From: G965247775 sp965247775
Lineage (GTDB): Bacteria; Chloroflexota; Dehalococcoidia; Bin125
Direction of reading: 5' to 3'
Length of the DNA stretch: 64,000 bases
Assembly (NCBI GenBank): GCA_965247775.1
Contig: OZ252031.1
Coordinates: 1,364,001 to 1,428,000, forward strand
Shown here: in pieces, positions 35,886 to 45,640 of the stretch
Numbering within the stretch: position 1 is the stretch's first letter
Layout of the letters: each line of letters starts with the position of its first letter
The notes under the pieces: generated by a model
What the model was told of the DNA's origin: nothing
What the model saw: the letters and a program-made list of their open reading frames with translations, nothing else
The model's database searches: none
Translations under genes and position numbers: made by a program

Positions 35886-38672
35886 CTGAGCACGCCCATC
35901 CGCCGCCAGTACCTGGATCTCAAGGCGCGCCGCCCCGACGCGATCCTCTTCTTCCGCCTGGGCGACTTCTACGAAACCTTCGACGAGGACGCCCGGCTGG
36001 TCAGCGCGGCGCTCGGCATCGCCCTGACCAGCAAGCCCATGGGCAAGGGGCAGCGCGTGCCCCTGGCGGGCGTGCCGGTGAAGGGGGTGGAGGGGCATCT
36101 GTCGCGGCTGATCGCGGCCGGGCACCGCGTCGCCGTCGCCGAGCAGCTGGAGGATCCGCGCGCCAGCAAGGGGCTGGTGGCGCGCGGCATCGTGCGCGTG
36201 CTCTCGCCCGGCACGGCCCTGGAGCCGGCCCTGCTGGAGGCCGGCCGCAACACCTTCTGCGCCGCCCTGGCCCTGCTGCCGGCGGCCCGCGGGGCGCCGG
36301 CCCGGGCGGGGCTGGCGGCGGCCGACCTGAGCACGGGCGAGTTTCGCTGCTGCGAGCTGGAGGGCCCCGACGCGGAGACGGCGCGGGCGGCGGCGCTGGA
36401 CGAGCTGTCCCGCCTGGGCGCGCGCGAGCTGCTCCTGGCGGAGGCTGAGGAGCCGCCGGGGCCGGCCCCGGGCGAGGCGCTCGGCCCGGAGCTGGTGCTG
36501 CGCCGCCGGCCGGCGGCGCGCTTCCGGCCCCAGGCCGGGGCGGCCCTGCTGCAGGAGCATTTCGGCGTCGCCGCCGCGCAGGGGCTGGGGCTGGGCGAGC
36601 GCCCGGCGGCGCTGGCCGCGGCGGGGGCGCTGCTGGACTACCTGCGCGAGTGCCAGCCGCCGACGGACGGGCCCGCCCCTGGGGGCGCGCCGGCGCCGCT
36701 GGCGCACCTCGAGCGCCCCCGCCTCTACGAGCCCGCCACCGCCATGCGGATGGACGCGGCCACCGTGCGGGCCCTGGCCCTCTTCCCCCCTCAGGGGCGG
36801 GCGCGCGCCGCCGCAGCGCCCGCCGCGGCGGGCTCCCTGCTGGAGCTGCTCGACCGCTGCCGCACGGCGTCGGGCAAGCGGCTGCTGCGACGGCGCCTGG
36901 AGCGGCCCCTGCTGGAGCTGGCCGCGATCGAGCAGCGCCAGGAGCGGCTGGCGCTGCTGCGCGCGCGTCCCCTCTTGCGCGCCCGCCTGCGCGAGATCCT
37001 GGGCCGCCTGCCGGACCTGGAGCGGCTGCTGGGGCGGGTGGCGGCGGCCCTGGCCCGGCCGGCAGAGACGGCGGCGCTGGGGGCGGGGCTGGCGGCGGCG
37101 GAGTCACTGCGGGTGGCGCTCCAGGCGGAGCCGGCGGAGGGGGAGGAAGCGGCGCTGCTGGCGGCCCTGGCGGCGCAGCTGCCGCCGGCCGGGGCAGCCC
37201 GGGAGGCGATCGCGGCGGCGCTGCCGGAGACGCCCCAGGGGGCCCTCGGCGAGGGCGTGCTGCGCCCCGGCTACGACGCCGAGGTGGACGCCCAGCGCGC
37301 CCGACAGCGCGCCGGCCGCGAGGCCCTGGCGGCGCTGGAGGCGCGCGAGCGGGCGCGCAGCGGCATCGCCACGCTCAAGGTGGGCTACCACCGCAGCTTC
37401 GGCTACTACCTGGAGGCGGGCCGCGCCCACGCCGACCGCGCCCCGGCCGACTGGGAGCGGCGCCAGACCCTGGCCGGCGGCGAGCGCTACGTCTCGCCCG
37501 AGTTGCGCGAGCTGGAGCGCGAGCTGCTGGCCGCCAAGGAAGCCCTAGCCCTGCGCGAGCGCGATCTCTACGCGCGGCTCTGCGCCCGCCTGGCCGGGGA
37601 GGCGGGGGCCCTGCGGGCGCTGGCCCGCGGCGCCGCCCGGCTGGACCTGGACGCCGCCCTGGCCGAGGTTTCTGCCGCGGCCGGCTGGACGCGGCCGCGG
37701 CTGGATCGCTCCAGCGCGTTGGAGCTGGAGGAGGCGCGCCACCCCTTGGTGGAGGCGGCGCTACCGCCGGGCCGCTTCGTGCCCAACGACTTGCATCTGG
37801 ACAGCGCGGGCGATCAGGTCCTGGTCGTGACCGGACCGAACATGGCCGGCAAGAGCACCTACCTGCGTCAGGCGGCGCTGATCGCCCTGCTGGCCCAGAT
37901 CGGCAGCGACGTGCCGGCGCGGCGGGCGCGCTTGGGCCTGGTGGACCGCATCTTCGCCCGCGTCGGCGCCCAGGACGACCTCACCGCCGGCCAGAGCACC
38001 TTCATGCTGGAGATGCTGGAGACGGCCGCCATCCTGGCGGCGGCCACGCCGCGCTCGCTGCTCGTTCTGGACGAGATCGGACGCGGCACCAGCACCTACG
38101 ACGGCCTGGCCATCGCCCGCGCCCTGCTGGAGCACCTGGTGAGAGGACGCGAGGGCCCGCGCACCCTCTTCGCCACGCACTTCCATGAGCTGACGGCGCT
38201 GGCCGGCGAGAGCGAGCGGGTGGCCAGCGCCAGCGTCCTGGTGGGCGAATCGCCCAGCGGCGAGGGGCTGCGCTTCCTCTACCGCATCGCGCCCGGCGCG
38301 GCCGACCGCTCCTACGGCGTGCAGGTGGCGGCCATGGCCGGACTGCCCGCCGCCCTGCTGGCGCGGGCGCGCGAGCTGCTGGCGGCGCTGGAGAAGGCCG
38401 GCCCGGCGCCCGGGACCGGGGCGGCTGGGCCCGGCCGGGCGGCCCTGGCGCCGGCGGGACAGGCGCAGGAGGGGTTGCAGCCGCCCCTGCTCCTGCGCGA
38501 CCTGGCCGCGCTCGACGTGGACGACCTCACGCCGCTGGACGCGATCAGCGCCCTCTACGCCCTGCGCGAGCGCGCGCGCGGGCAGCTCCCGCCCACCCCC
38601 GCGCCGCCCGCAGCGGAGGCGCCCGCCCTGGTGCTGGTGCCCCTGGAGCCGGCCGCCGGGGGCGAACAGTGA
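35886..38672 (+). CDS. mutS: DNA mismatch repair protein MutS, apparent CTG start
   Basis: MutS (928 aa) recognises mismatches. The reading frame after the stop at 35820-35822 contains no ATG, GTG or TTG until ATG 36039, but that start would remove the first 51 residues, including ILFFRLGDFYETF with the mismatch-reading Phe-Tyr-Glu (about 28-30). CTG 35886, preceded by GGGGAG about 9 bases upstream, gives a normal N-terminus (STPIRRQYLDLKARRPDA), so I use it. The clamp, lever and ATPase domains are intact: Walker A GPNMAGKST (about 650), DEIGRGTSTYDG and ATHFHEL. Its stop overlaps the mutL start by 4 bases. Confidence 0.95.
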   Translation: MSTPIRRQYLDLKARRPDAILFFRLGDFYETFDEDARLVSAALGIALTSKPMGKGQRVPLAGVPVKGVEGHLSRLIAAGHRVAVAEQLEDPRASKGLVARGIVRVLSPGTALEPALLEAGRNTFCAALALLPAARGAPARAGLAAADLSTGEFRCCELEGPDAETARAAALDELSRLGARELLLAEAEEPPGPAPGEALGPELVLRRRPAARFRPQAGAALLQEHFGVAAAQGLGLGERPAALAAAGALLDYLRECQPPTDGPAPGGAPAPLAHLERPRLYEPATAMRMDAATVRALALFPPQGRARAAAAPAAAGSLLELLDRCRTASGKRLLRRRLERPLLELAAIEQRQERLALLRARPLLRARLREILGRLPDLERLLGRVAAALARPAETAALGAGLAAAESLRVALQAEPAEGEEAALLAALAAQLPPAGAAREAIAAALPETPQGALGEGVLRPGYDAEVDAQRARQRAGREALAALEARERARSGIATLKVGYHRSFGYYLEAGRAHADRAPADWERRQTLAGGERYVSPELRELERELLAAKEALALRERDLYARLCARLAGEAGALRALARGAARLDLDAALAEVSAAAGWTRPRLDRSSALELEEARHPLVEAALPPGRFVPNDLHLDSAGDQVLVVTGPNMAGKSTYLRQAALIALLAQIGSDVPARRARLGLVDRIFARVGAQDDLTAGQSTFMLEMLETAAILAAATPRSLLVLDEIGRGTSTYDGLAIARALLEHLVRGREGPRTLFATHFHELTALAGESERVASASVLVGESPSGEGLRFLYRIAPGAADRSYGVQVAAMAGLPAALLARARELLAALEKAGPAPGTGAAGPGRAALAPAGQAQEGLQPPLLLRDLAALDVDDLTPLDAISALYALRERARGQLPPTPAPPAAEAPALVLVPLEPAAGGEQ

Positions 38673-40537
38673 CGGCGCCGGTGCCGCCTCGCGCCGCCAT
38701 CCGGGCGCTGCCCCGCGCCGTGGCCGAGGCCATCGCCGCCGGCGAGGTGATCGAGCGCCCCGCCTCCGTCGTCAAGGAGCTGCTGGAGAACGCCTGCGAC
38801 GCCGGCGCCAGCCGCATCGAGGTGGCGGTGCAAGGGGCGGGGCTGGAGCTGCTGCTGGTGCGCGACGACGGCAGCGGCATGACGGCGGCGGAGCTGCCCC
38901 TGGCCTTCCAGCGCCACGCCACCTCCAAGCTGCGCACGCTCGACGACCTCGCCCGCCTGCGCAGCTTCGGCTTCCGCGGCGAGGCCCTGCCCAGCGTGGC
39001 CGCCGCCGCCGACATCGACTGCACCAGCCGCCCCCCGGGGGCGGCGCTGGGCGCGCGCCTGCGCCTGCGCGGCGGGCGAGCCCCGGCGGCGCAGGCCGTG
39101 GAGGCCGTGGGCGCCCCCCGGGGCACCACGATCGAGGTGCGCGACCTCTTCGCGCGGCAGCCGGCGCGGCGCAAGTTCCTGGCCGGGCCGCGCGCCGAGC
39201 GGGCGGCCATCGCCCGCGTCTGCGGCGAGGCCGCGCTGGCCTGCCCCCACGTCGCCTTCTCGCTGCGGGCGGAGGGGCGGCGCCTGCTCGCCACCCCCGG
39301 CGGCGACGCCGCCAGCGCCGCGGGCCGGGCGCAGGCCCGGCGCGACGCTTTCGCTGCCGTCTGGGGCGCCGAGGTGGGCGCGGCGGCCGTGGCCTTCCGC
39401 GGCGAACGGGCGCTGGACGACAAGGGCAAAGCGCCCGCGGCCGGCGGCCCCCGGCTGCGGCTGGAGGGGCTGGCGGCGCCACCGCCGCAGAGCCGCGGCC
39501 GCCGCGACGGCGTGCAGATCTTCGTCAACGGGCGGCCCGTCACAGCGCCGCGCCTGCAGCACGCCGTGAGCGAGGGCTACGCCGAGCTGCTGCCGCGCGG
39601 CCGCCATCCCCTCGCGGCGGTCTTCCTGGAGACGCCGGGCGACCGCGTCGACGCCAACGTGCACCCGGCCAAGGCCAGCGTTAAATTGGCCGACGAGCGC
39701 GCCGCCTTCGCCCTCATCCAGCGCACGCTGCGCGAGGCGCTGCTCTCCACGCTGCCGCCCCGCGCCGGCAGCTTCGCCCCCGGCGGCGGCGTCGCGGCGG
39801 CCCCCTTACCGCCGCCGCCCGACTTCCTCCGGGCGCAGCCCCAGGCCAGCCCCGGCGCCGCGCCGCCGCTCCTGACCGGACTGCGCGCTCGCCGACCCGC
39901 CGGGGCGCCGCCGCGGCCCCTCACGGCGCCCCTGCCCCGCCTGCCCCTGCTGCGCCTGGTGGGGCAGCTGCGCCAGACCTTCCTCGTCGCCGAGGGGCCC
40001 GAGGGGATGGTCCTCGTCGACCAGCACGCGGCCCACGAGCGGGTCCTCTACGAACGTCTCCTGGCCGCCGGGGCCGGCGCCCCCTCGCCCCGCCAGATCT
40101 TGCTGCAGCCCCCCCTGCTGGAGCTGACGGCGCCGCAGGCGGCGGCCCTGGACGAGCGGGCGGCGGAGCTGCGAGCGCTCGGCTTCGAGACGGAGCCCTT
40201 CGGCGAACGCACGCTGCGCCTCCGCGCCCTTCCCGCCTGCCTCTCCCGCCCGGGCGCGGAGCGCGACGCGCGCGCCCTCCTGGCGGCCCTGCTCGACGAC
40301 CTCGCCGGCGCGCCGCCGCAGCCGGAGCGCGACGCCGCCACCCAGCCACAGCGGGCCGCCGCCAGCGCCGCCTGCCACGGCGCCGTGCGCGCCGGGCGCA
40401 CGCTGGCCACGGCCGAGATGCGCGCGCTCCTGCACGATCTCGAGGCCTGCGACAACCCGCACACCTGCCCCCACGGCCGCCCCACCCTCCTCGCCTTCCC
40501 CGCCGCCGACCTGGAGCGGCAGTTCGGCCGCCGCTGA
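38669..40537 (+). CDS. mutL: DNA mismatch repair protein MutL
   Basis: MutL (622 aa) couples mismatch recognition to strand removal. The GHKL ATPase is complete: GEVIERPASVVKELLENACD, DDGSGM, FGFRGEALPS and the later VNVHPAKASVK. The C-terminal dimerisation domain has DQHAAHERVLYE; the metal-binding endonuclease motif DQHA(x)2E(x)4E can be read here (DQHAAHERVLYE), and CPHGRPT near the end fits endonuclease-type MutL, so it may nick DNA itself. The start GTG 38669 overlaps mutS (GTGA). Confidence 0.95.
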   Translation: MTAPVPPRAAIRALPRAVAEAIAAGEVIERPASVVKELLENACDAGASRIEVAVQGAGLELLLVRDDGSGMTAAELPLAFQRHATSKLRTLDDLARLRSFGFRGEALPSVAAAADIDCTSRPPGAALGARLRLRGGRAPAAQAVEAVGAPRGTTIEVRDLFARQPARRKFLAGPRAERAAIARVCGEAALACPHVAFSLRAEGRRLLATPGGDAASAAGRAQARRDAFAAVWGAEVGAAAVAFRGERALDDKGKAPAAGGPRLRLEGLAAPPPQSRGRRDGVQIFVNGRPVTAPRLQHAVSEGYAELLPRGRHPLAAVFLETPGDRVDANVHPAKASVKLADERAAFALIQRTLREALLSTLPPRAGSFAPGGGVAAAPLPPPPDFLRAQPQASPGAAPPLLTGLRARRPAGAPPRPLTAPLPRLPLLRLVGQLRQTFLVAEGPEGMVLVDQHAAHERVLYERLLAAGAGAPSPRQILLQPPLLELTAPQAAALDERAAELRALGFETEPFGERTLRLRALPACLSRPGAERDARALLAALLDDLAGAPPQPERDAATQPQRAAASAACHGAVRAGRTLATAEMRALLHDLEACDNPHTCPHGRPTLLAFPAADLERQFGRR

Positions 40538-40930
40538 GTCAAGCTATGCATGAAGCAACAATGCAGGGTCACTGCGTCGTTCCGGGCTCTTTCATTAGCG
40601 CATATGATCGGGGACCGCCCTGAACTCACGGCGGGCCCGCAACCAGCGCGGCCGCGGCGGCAGGGCCGGCCAGCGCGGCAGCGCCACCACCGGCGCCGTC
40701 TGCGCCAGCGCGCTCGCCTCCGCCAGGGCGATCCACATCACCGCCGTCGCGCTGAGAATGGCGGCCAGATCGAGCCATCCCAGCGCCGCGGCAGCAGGGG
40801 CCGGGCGAACGTCGCCTGGAGCCTCCGGCGGCCGGGGACTGCTGCAAGGGAGGAGACCCGCCGCGGGCCCGCGGCGTTACGGGGTGCTACGATCCGGCCC
40901 AGGCGGGACCGCCGCCGCAGGGAGCGCGCC
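40538..40930. other. Intergenic region, no supported gene
   Basis: The 393 bases between mutL and the VOC gene contain a TACGAT -10-like box (40887-40892) and GGGAG (40919-40923) serving the downstream gene. On the minus strand a frame ending at TAA near 40596 reads a plausible membrane-like tail (LAAILSATAVMWIALAEA, then PRWPALPPRPRWLRARREF) but has no start codon and no upstream continuation; it may be the remnant of a gene end. Nothing else is seen. Confidence 0.4.
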
Positions 40931-41863
40931 ATGGTCAGCACCTACGTCCGCCACCCCAAGGGCTTCGTCGGACTCGACTCCGTCGTCTACGGCGTCGACG
41001 ACGTCGAGACCGCCCGGCGCTTCTACAGCGACTTCGGCCTGGAGACGCTGGAGCGGGCCCCGAGCGGGGCCACCCTCGCCACCCAGGAAGGCAGCACCAT
41101 CGTCCTGCGCGCGCGCCAGGACGAGACCCTGCCCATCGCCATGGAGGACCGCCCCACCGTGCGCGAGATGATCTGGGGCCTCGAGAGCAAGGCCGACCTG
41201 GCCGCCCTGGGCGCCGACCTCTCCCGCGACCTCCCCCTCCGCGAGGACGCCGACGGCACCATCCACACCGCCGACCCGGCCGGCTACGGCCTCGGCTTCC
41301 GCGTCCGCCGCACCACCCCCGTGGAACTGCCCCCGGTGGGCCTCAACACGGTCGGCGAGGCCCTCCGCAGCAACGCCCGCGCCCGCTTCTACGAGCGCGC
41401 CCAGCCGGCCCACATGGGGCACGTCGTCATCTACGCGCCCAACTTCGACGAGATGTCCGCCTTCTACGCCGACCGCCTCGGCTTCTGGACCACCGACTAT
41501 CTGGACCCGGTCGGCATCTTCCTGCGCTGCACCAGCGACCACCACAACCTCTTCCTCGTCCGCCACCACCGCACCGGCTTCAACCACCTCTCCTTCGGCG
41601 TCCATAACCTCGATGAGATCATGGGTGGCTTCCGCATGCTCTCCAAGGAGGGCTGGGAGCCCGTCTGGGGCCTGGGGCGCCACTACATCGGCTCCAACAT
41701 CTTCTATTACTTCCGCAACCCCGCTGGCGGCTTCAGCGAGTACTACGCCGACCTCGACTGCATCCTCACCCCCGAACTGTGGGAACCCGGCCACTTCCAG
41801 GCCCCCGAACTCGAGAGCCTCTATGAGTGGGGTGGGCCCATCCCGGAAGACTTCATCAGCTAG
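40931..41863 (+). CDS. Two-module VOC protein, extradiol-dioxygenase type
   Basis: The 310-residue protein has two vicinal-oxygen-chelate modules (about 14-125 and 162-275), like catechol 2,3-dioxygenase. The second module keeps the metal ligands: His164 in HMGHVV, His219 in FNHLSF and Glu270 in FSEYY. The start ATG 40931 has GGGAG 7 bases upstream; the longer in-frame extension upstream is not conserved. It may cleave an aromatic diol or act on another ring compound; the substrate is unknown. It is the last intact gene before the decayed region. Confidence 0.88.
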   Translation: MVSTYVRHPKGFVGLDSVVYGVDDVETARRFYSDFGLETLERAPSGATLATQEGSTIVLRARQDETLPIAMEDRPTVREMIWGLESKADLAALGADLSRDLPLREDADGTIHTADPAGYGLGFRVRRTTPVELPPVGLNTVGEALRSNARARFYERAQPAHMGHVVIYAPNFDEMSAFYADRLGFWTTDYLDPVGIFLRCTSDHHNLFLVRHHRTGFNHLSFGVHNLDEIMGGFRMLSKEGWEPVWGLGRHYIGSNIFYYFRNPAGGFSEYYADLDCILTPELWEPGHFQAPELESLYEWGGPIPEDFIS

Positions 41864-41988
41864 CCTCGCCCCTCGCCCACCGTCCGCTCCCGCGCTGTGC
41901 GCGGCGCTGCCCGCAGGACCAGGATCGGGTCCGCACTGGACGCGCCGCCGTGCTCCCTGGGGCAGGATGGCGCCGGGAGGTCGGCATC

Positions 41989-42601
41989 ATGCTGCAACGC
42001 CTCTGGCGCTGGCTGCGCACTATGCCGCGCGAACGCTGGTCCTGGCCCCGGATCGTCTTCCGCTCCCCCGACCGGCGCGGCGGCGCCGCCCACCTCGTTC
42101 CCCTCCGCTTCACCACCGAGACCGCCGACGAACTGCAGATCCGCAACGACGGACCCGGCGACGCCGCCGGGATTATCGTCACCACCCTCCTGCGTCCGCC
42201 CCCGGGCCTACGCCCGCCCAACGACGCCGGCCGGAACAGCGTCGGCAGCCTCCCTACCTGGCCGCGGGCAACCGCTACATACCCAGCCTTCGGCCCGGCG
42301 GGGCCGCGCTCGCCGTCCCCACGCCCGGCCGCTGGCTGCGCCTGCAGTGGCGCAGCGCCAGCGGCGAGCCCGGCCAGGCCTGGGCCTGCGCCGCCTGGGA
42401 CGCAGCCCCCAGCGCCCCCCTCGGCCAGTCCCTCCACCCACCGCCGACCCTCACACGGGGGGAGCCGCCACGGCCAATGACGCCTCCACTCCCGCGCACG
42501 AAGAAAGCGGCTCCCGCCGCGATCGCGACGGGGCCGCACCCCCTAAGGCCCGAGACAGCCTCCGCCTTACGCGGCCGACGCCTCCGGCCCTCGCTGACTG
42601 A
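41989..42601 (+). pseudogene. Frameshifted unknown gene
   Basis: Coding-like sequence passes through three frames. From ATG 41989 it reads MLQRLWRWLRTMPRERWSWP and continues credibly (LRFTTETADELQIRNDGPGD) until about 42230. After that the second frame becomes credible (AGNRYIPSLRPGG, GRWLRLQWRSASGEPGQAW) to about 42450, and then the third (HTGGAATANDASTPAHEESG) to TGA at 42601. The abandoned frames turn Pro/Ala/Ser-rich as expected for shadows. Two single-base frameshifts are therefore likely, or sequencing errors. No family is recognised. The 125 bases between it and the VOC gene hold nothing clear. Confidence 0.5.
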
Positions 42602-43894
42602 CCGGATCTGCGTGGGCCCTCCGCTTCTCGCTGCGCAGTTGGAAGGCCGCGACGCGCGAGGCCAGGTCGTCCGCCATGCCGCCTACGGCCTCGGACGAAC
42701 TCTTGACCTCGGTCACCTGCGCGCTCATCTCCTCCGCCGCGGCCGAGACCTCCTCCGTCGAGGCGCTGGTCTCCTCGGCGATCGAGGCGATCGACGTGAC
42801 CGCTTCGCTGACTCCGCGCAGTTCGCTCAGGATCTCGCCGATCAGGCTGACCATCTCGCCGCCCGCCGACTCCAGCTTGCCGGAGTCCGACGAAAGTCCG
42901 TTGATCTCCTCGGTGACCGACTCCACAGCGGCGAGGATGCTGCGCAACGCCTCCCCGGCCTCCGCCGTGACCTGCGCGCCGGTCTCCGTCTCGGCTGCTC
43001 CCTGCTCCATCGCCTGCATGGAGGAGTCCACACCCTCCTAGACCCCGCCGATGAGGTCGGCGATCTCCTTGGTGGCGCCCACGACGCGCGCGGCCAGCTT
43101 GCGCCCATGGAAGCCTCTCGCACCTGCCTCAGAGTCTCGTTCAGTTTATCCGACATCGCCACGAAGGCGTCGCCCTGCACGTCGGCGTCGGACGTGGGCT
43201 CCACATCCACGGAGATGTCGCCGTCGGAAATGCTGCCCGCCGCCCTTGCTATCTCGTCCAAGTAGCCCACCATCTCCGTGTAGGCGCCCGCCATGTCGCC
43301 CAACTCATCGTTGGAGCTGATCGCCACAACGTCGCTGGTGTCGCCCGTGGCGATCTTGGCCATCACCCCGGCGACCTTGGTGGTGCCCCCGGTCATCTGG
43401 CGCGCCACATAGAGGACGACCAGGATGCCCACCATGACCGCGATCACCAGGAAGACCAGCAGCAGCGTGCGCCCCGAGTCGTACGAGTCCGCGGCGCTGG
43501 CCTCGGACGCCAGGGCTTCCGCCTCGAACTCCAGCGTCAGCTCGTCCAGTTCCGCCTCGAACTCCGTGAAGGCGACCTCGGCCTCGATCTCTGCCTCCTC
43601 GAGGAGGTGCGCGCCCTCCTCGCGCGGCTGGGCGGCCTCGGCGGCGCCATGCGCTTCAACACCGTCCGCGACCAGGAAGGCGAGCACGCCCTTGGACATG
43701 AACTCCTCGACCTCGAGCGCCTCTTCCTCGATCTCGCCGTCAAGACGATGGTCTCGAGGTCCTGCTCCGTAATCCGCTCGACATCCTCGTTGAGCGTGAC
43801 GAGCCGGCTGATCCCGATCACCCCCACGACCGCCGTGAGAACGACGATTGATGCCGAACCCCGCCGCAAGCTTCGCGCCGATTGGAAAGCGCAT
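42567..43894 (-). pseudogene. Decayed methyl-accepting chemotaxis receptor
   Basis: From ATG 43894 it starts MRFPIGAKLAAGFG, shifts frame near 43855 to a membrane helix (SIVVLTAVVGVIGISRLVTL), shifts back near 43750 (GEIEEEALEVEEFMSKGV), and continues through a periplasmic helical region, a second membrane helix (LLLVFLVIAVMVGILVVLY) and HAMP. At about 43110 the sequence jumps from the HAMP end to the end of the signalling domain (RKLAARVVGATKEIADLIGG), so the conserved hairpin tip (about 150 residues) is deleted. A TAG at 43038-43040 replaces the usual Gln of GGVQEG. The end (VDSSMQAMEQGA to 42567) is well preserved. It cannot signal. A 3' overlap with the preceding pseudogene is a coordinate artefact of decay. 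Confidence 0.85.
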
Positions 43895-43960
43895 GATCCG
43901 TTCCTTTCGCTCGGTCGCGAGCCGCCGCGGCCGAATCCGTTGCCGCTGGTCCGGCGGGGT

Positions 43961-44594
43961 CTAACCCGCCGCCGCGTCCTCCAGAATCTCCCGCGTGTTG
44001 ACGGGCTGCACGGGCCAGTTGTTGGCTCCACCAGATCACTGAAGGCCTGCGCTTGCGCCGGCGCCATCGGCAAGGTGTTGCGCAGCACCGACCACTTCAC
44101 GCCCTCCGAACACGGCGGCGTGGTCAGGGAACCGCTGTCGCGGTAGGCGGTGTGGTCGCTCGGCAGGAGCGCGGGCAGGTTGAACGCAGCGACCATCGTC
44201 TCGTCGCCGGCCTGCGCGGGCAGCACGATCCAGATCGGTCCCAGCACCCCGCTCGCCTCCCCAGACGTGAAGAGCACCCCCACCACGGCCAGCTCGCCGG
44301 CCTCGCTGGCGTGCACGAAGTGCATCTCCATGGCGAAGCTCTGGCTCTGCACCGCGTGCTCGCTGGGCGCGCGGAACTGGAACTGCAGCAGATCGTAGCG
44401 CGCGCCGTCCAGCTCGATGTAGTAGCCGGGCACCACGTTGACCTGCACCGTGTGCCCGTGTTGACGACCGTCAGATCGATCGGGCCGTAGTGGAAGACCG
44501 CGTCGGCCAACCCGGTGCGCACCGTCGAGGAGATGTTGATGGGCGACTGCTTCTCTCCGCTGGCGCAGCTCGCAAAGTCGCCGCTGAGCGTGCC
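43961..44594 (-). pseudogene. Alpha-carbonic anhydrase fragment
   Basis: Reading down the minus strand from about 44594: ASCASGEKQSPINISSTV, a frameshift near 44460 (in VVNTG/HTVQVNVV), then EHAVQSQSFAMEMHFVHAS, PALLPSDHTAYRDSGSLTTP with PCSEGVKW, a second frameshift near 44030, and the end NNWPVQPVNTREI to the TAG at 43961-43963. These are alpha-type carbonic anhydrase motifs. The signal peptide and the first third of the enzyme are missing; an in-frame TGA (44595-44597) and HsdR-derived DNA lie directly upstream. Confidence 0.85.
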
Positions 44595-44598
44595 TCAG

Positions 44599-45028
44599 GC
44601 TCGCTCCTTCGCCGCGCTGCTGGAGCAGACCATCCGCCGCTACCAGAACCGCGCCATCGAAGCCGCACAGGTGATCGAGGAGCTGATCCAGATCGCGAAG
44701 GGGGCTGCGTGAGGCGAACGCCCGCGGCGAGGCGCTCGGCCTCTCCGAGGACGAGCTGGCCTTCTACGACGCGCTCGAGACCAACGACAGCGCCGTGCAG
44801 GTGCTGGGCGACGCGGCGCTGCGCGACATCGCCCGCGAGCTGGTCGAGACGGTCCGCAACAACGTGACCATCGACTGGACCCTGCGGGAGACCGTACGCG
44901 CGCAGCTCCGCGTCCTGGTCAAGCGCATCCTGCGCAAGCACGGCTACCCGCCGGACAAGCAAGAGCAGGCGACGCGGACCGTGCTGGAGCAGGCCGAGGT
45001 GCTGTCGGAGGGCTGGGCCGCCGCGTAA
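44599..45028 (+). pseudogene. C-terminal fragment of type I restriction enzyme HsdR
   Basis: The sequence reads SFAALLEQTIRRYQNRAIEA then AQVIEELIQIAKG, a frameshift in a five-G run near 44700-44704, then LREANARGEALGLSEDELAF, RNNVTIDWTLRE, VLVKRILRKHGYPPDKQ and a natural TAA at 45026-45028. These are the conserved last 140 residues of HsdR subunits. The motor and nuclease domains are absent. The break point at about 44595 abuts the carbonic anhydrase fragment on the other strand. Confidence 0.85.
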
Positions 45029-45049
45029 CCCGGCGATCCAGGGAGCCAA

Positions 45050-45640
45050 TGTCGAAGGCCCGCTCCTACACCACCCCCCGCCCAGGCCGAGCGCAGCGCC
45101 TACACGCAATGGTTCGTCGGGCAGGCCCTCGCGCGCTACGACGCCCAAGGCCGCCAGGCCACCCTCGACTATTACAACGCCCCCCAAAGCGTCGAGGGCG
45201 ATTGGTATCTCTTCATCCTCGAGGAGATCGATGAAGCGCTCTACACGATCGCGCACGCCACGCGGCCGGAGTTCGTGGGAACCACCCGTGAGCGCGTCGA
45301 CAGCCGCGGCTTCGACTACGGCGCCGCCTTCTCGGCCACCACCGAGGCCGGCCACTGGGTCGACTACGTGTTCTTGAACCCCGCCCTCGGTGTGGACCAG
45401 CTCAAGCACACCTGGATCATCCGTCACGACGGCCTTCTCTTCGGCTCCGGCTGGTACGAAGACGCCCCGGACGAGTCCCGCTCCGCAGCCGATGGCGGCG
45501 CCGTGATCCTCGGCGTCACCGACGAGGGCCGCTGGCTCGATTACTTCTTCCGCAATCTCGCCACCGGCCAGGACGAAATGAAACATGCCTGAGTCGTGCG
45601 CCACGACGGGTTGATCTTCGGCTCCGGTTGGTACGAATAG
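45050..45640 (+). pseudogene. Cache-domain protein fragment with nonsense codon
   Basis: The frame at 45050 has no start codon. It reads AQAERSAYTQWFVGQALARY, TLDYYNAPQSVEGDWYLFIL, PEFVGTTRERVDSRGFDYG, HWVDYVFLNPALGVDQLKHT and RHDGLLFGSGWYE: a single Cache-type sensing domain normally found outside the membrane in receptors and cyclases. A second, partial copy follows (VILGVTDEGRWLDYFFRNLA). It is interrupted by TGA at 45590-45592 where the first copy has Trp (KHTW versus KHA-stop), then continues VVRHDGLIFGSGWYE to TAG 45638. An ATG at 45049 is in another frame. No membrane helix or output domain remains. Confidence 0.8.

Noticed and set aside
36039..38672. ATG 36039 as start of mutS
   Set aside because: It would delete the N-terminal mismatch-recognition motif; the conserved sequence continues upstream to 35886.
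40626..40847. A 73-codon minus-strand frame between mutL and the VOC gene
   Set aside because: Gly/Ala-rich with no features; another minus frame in the same place looks more coding but has no start.
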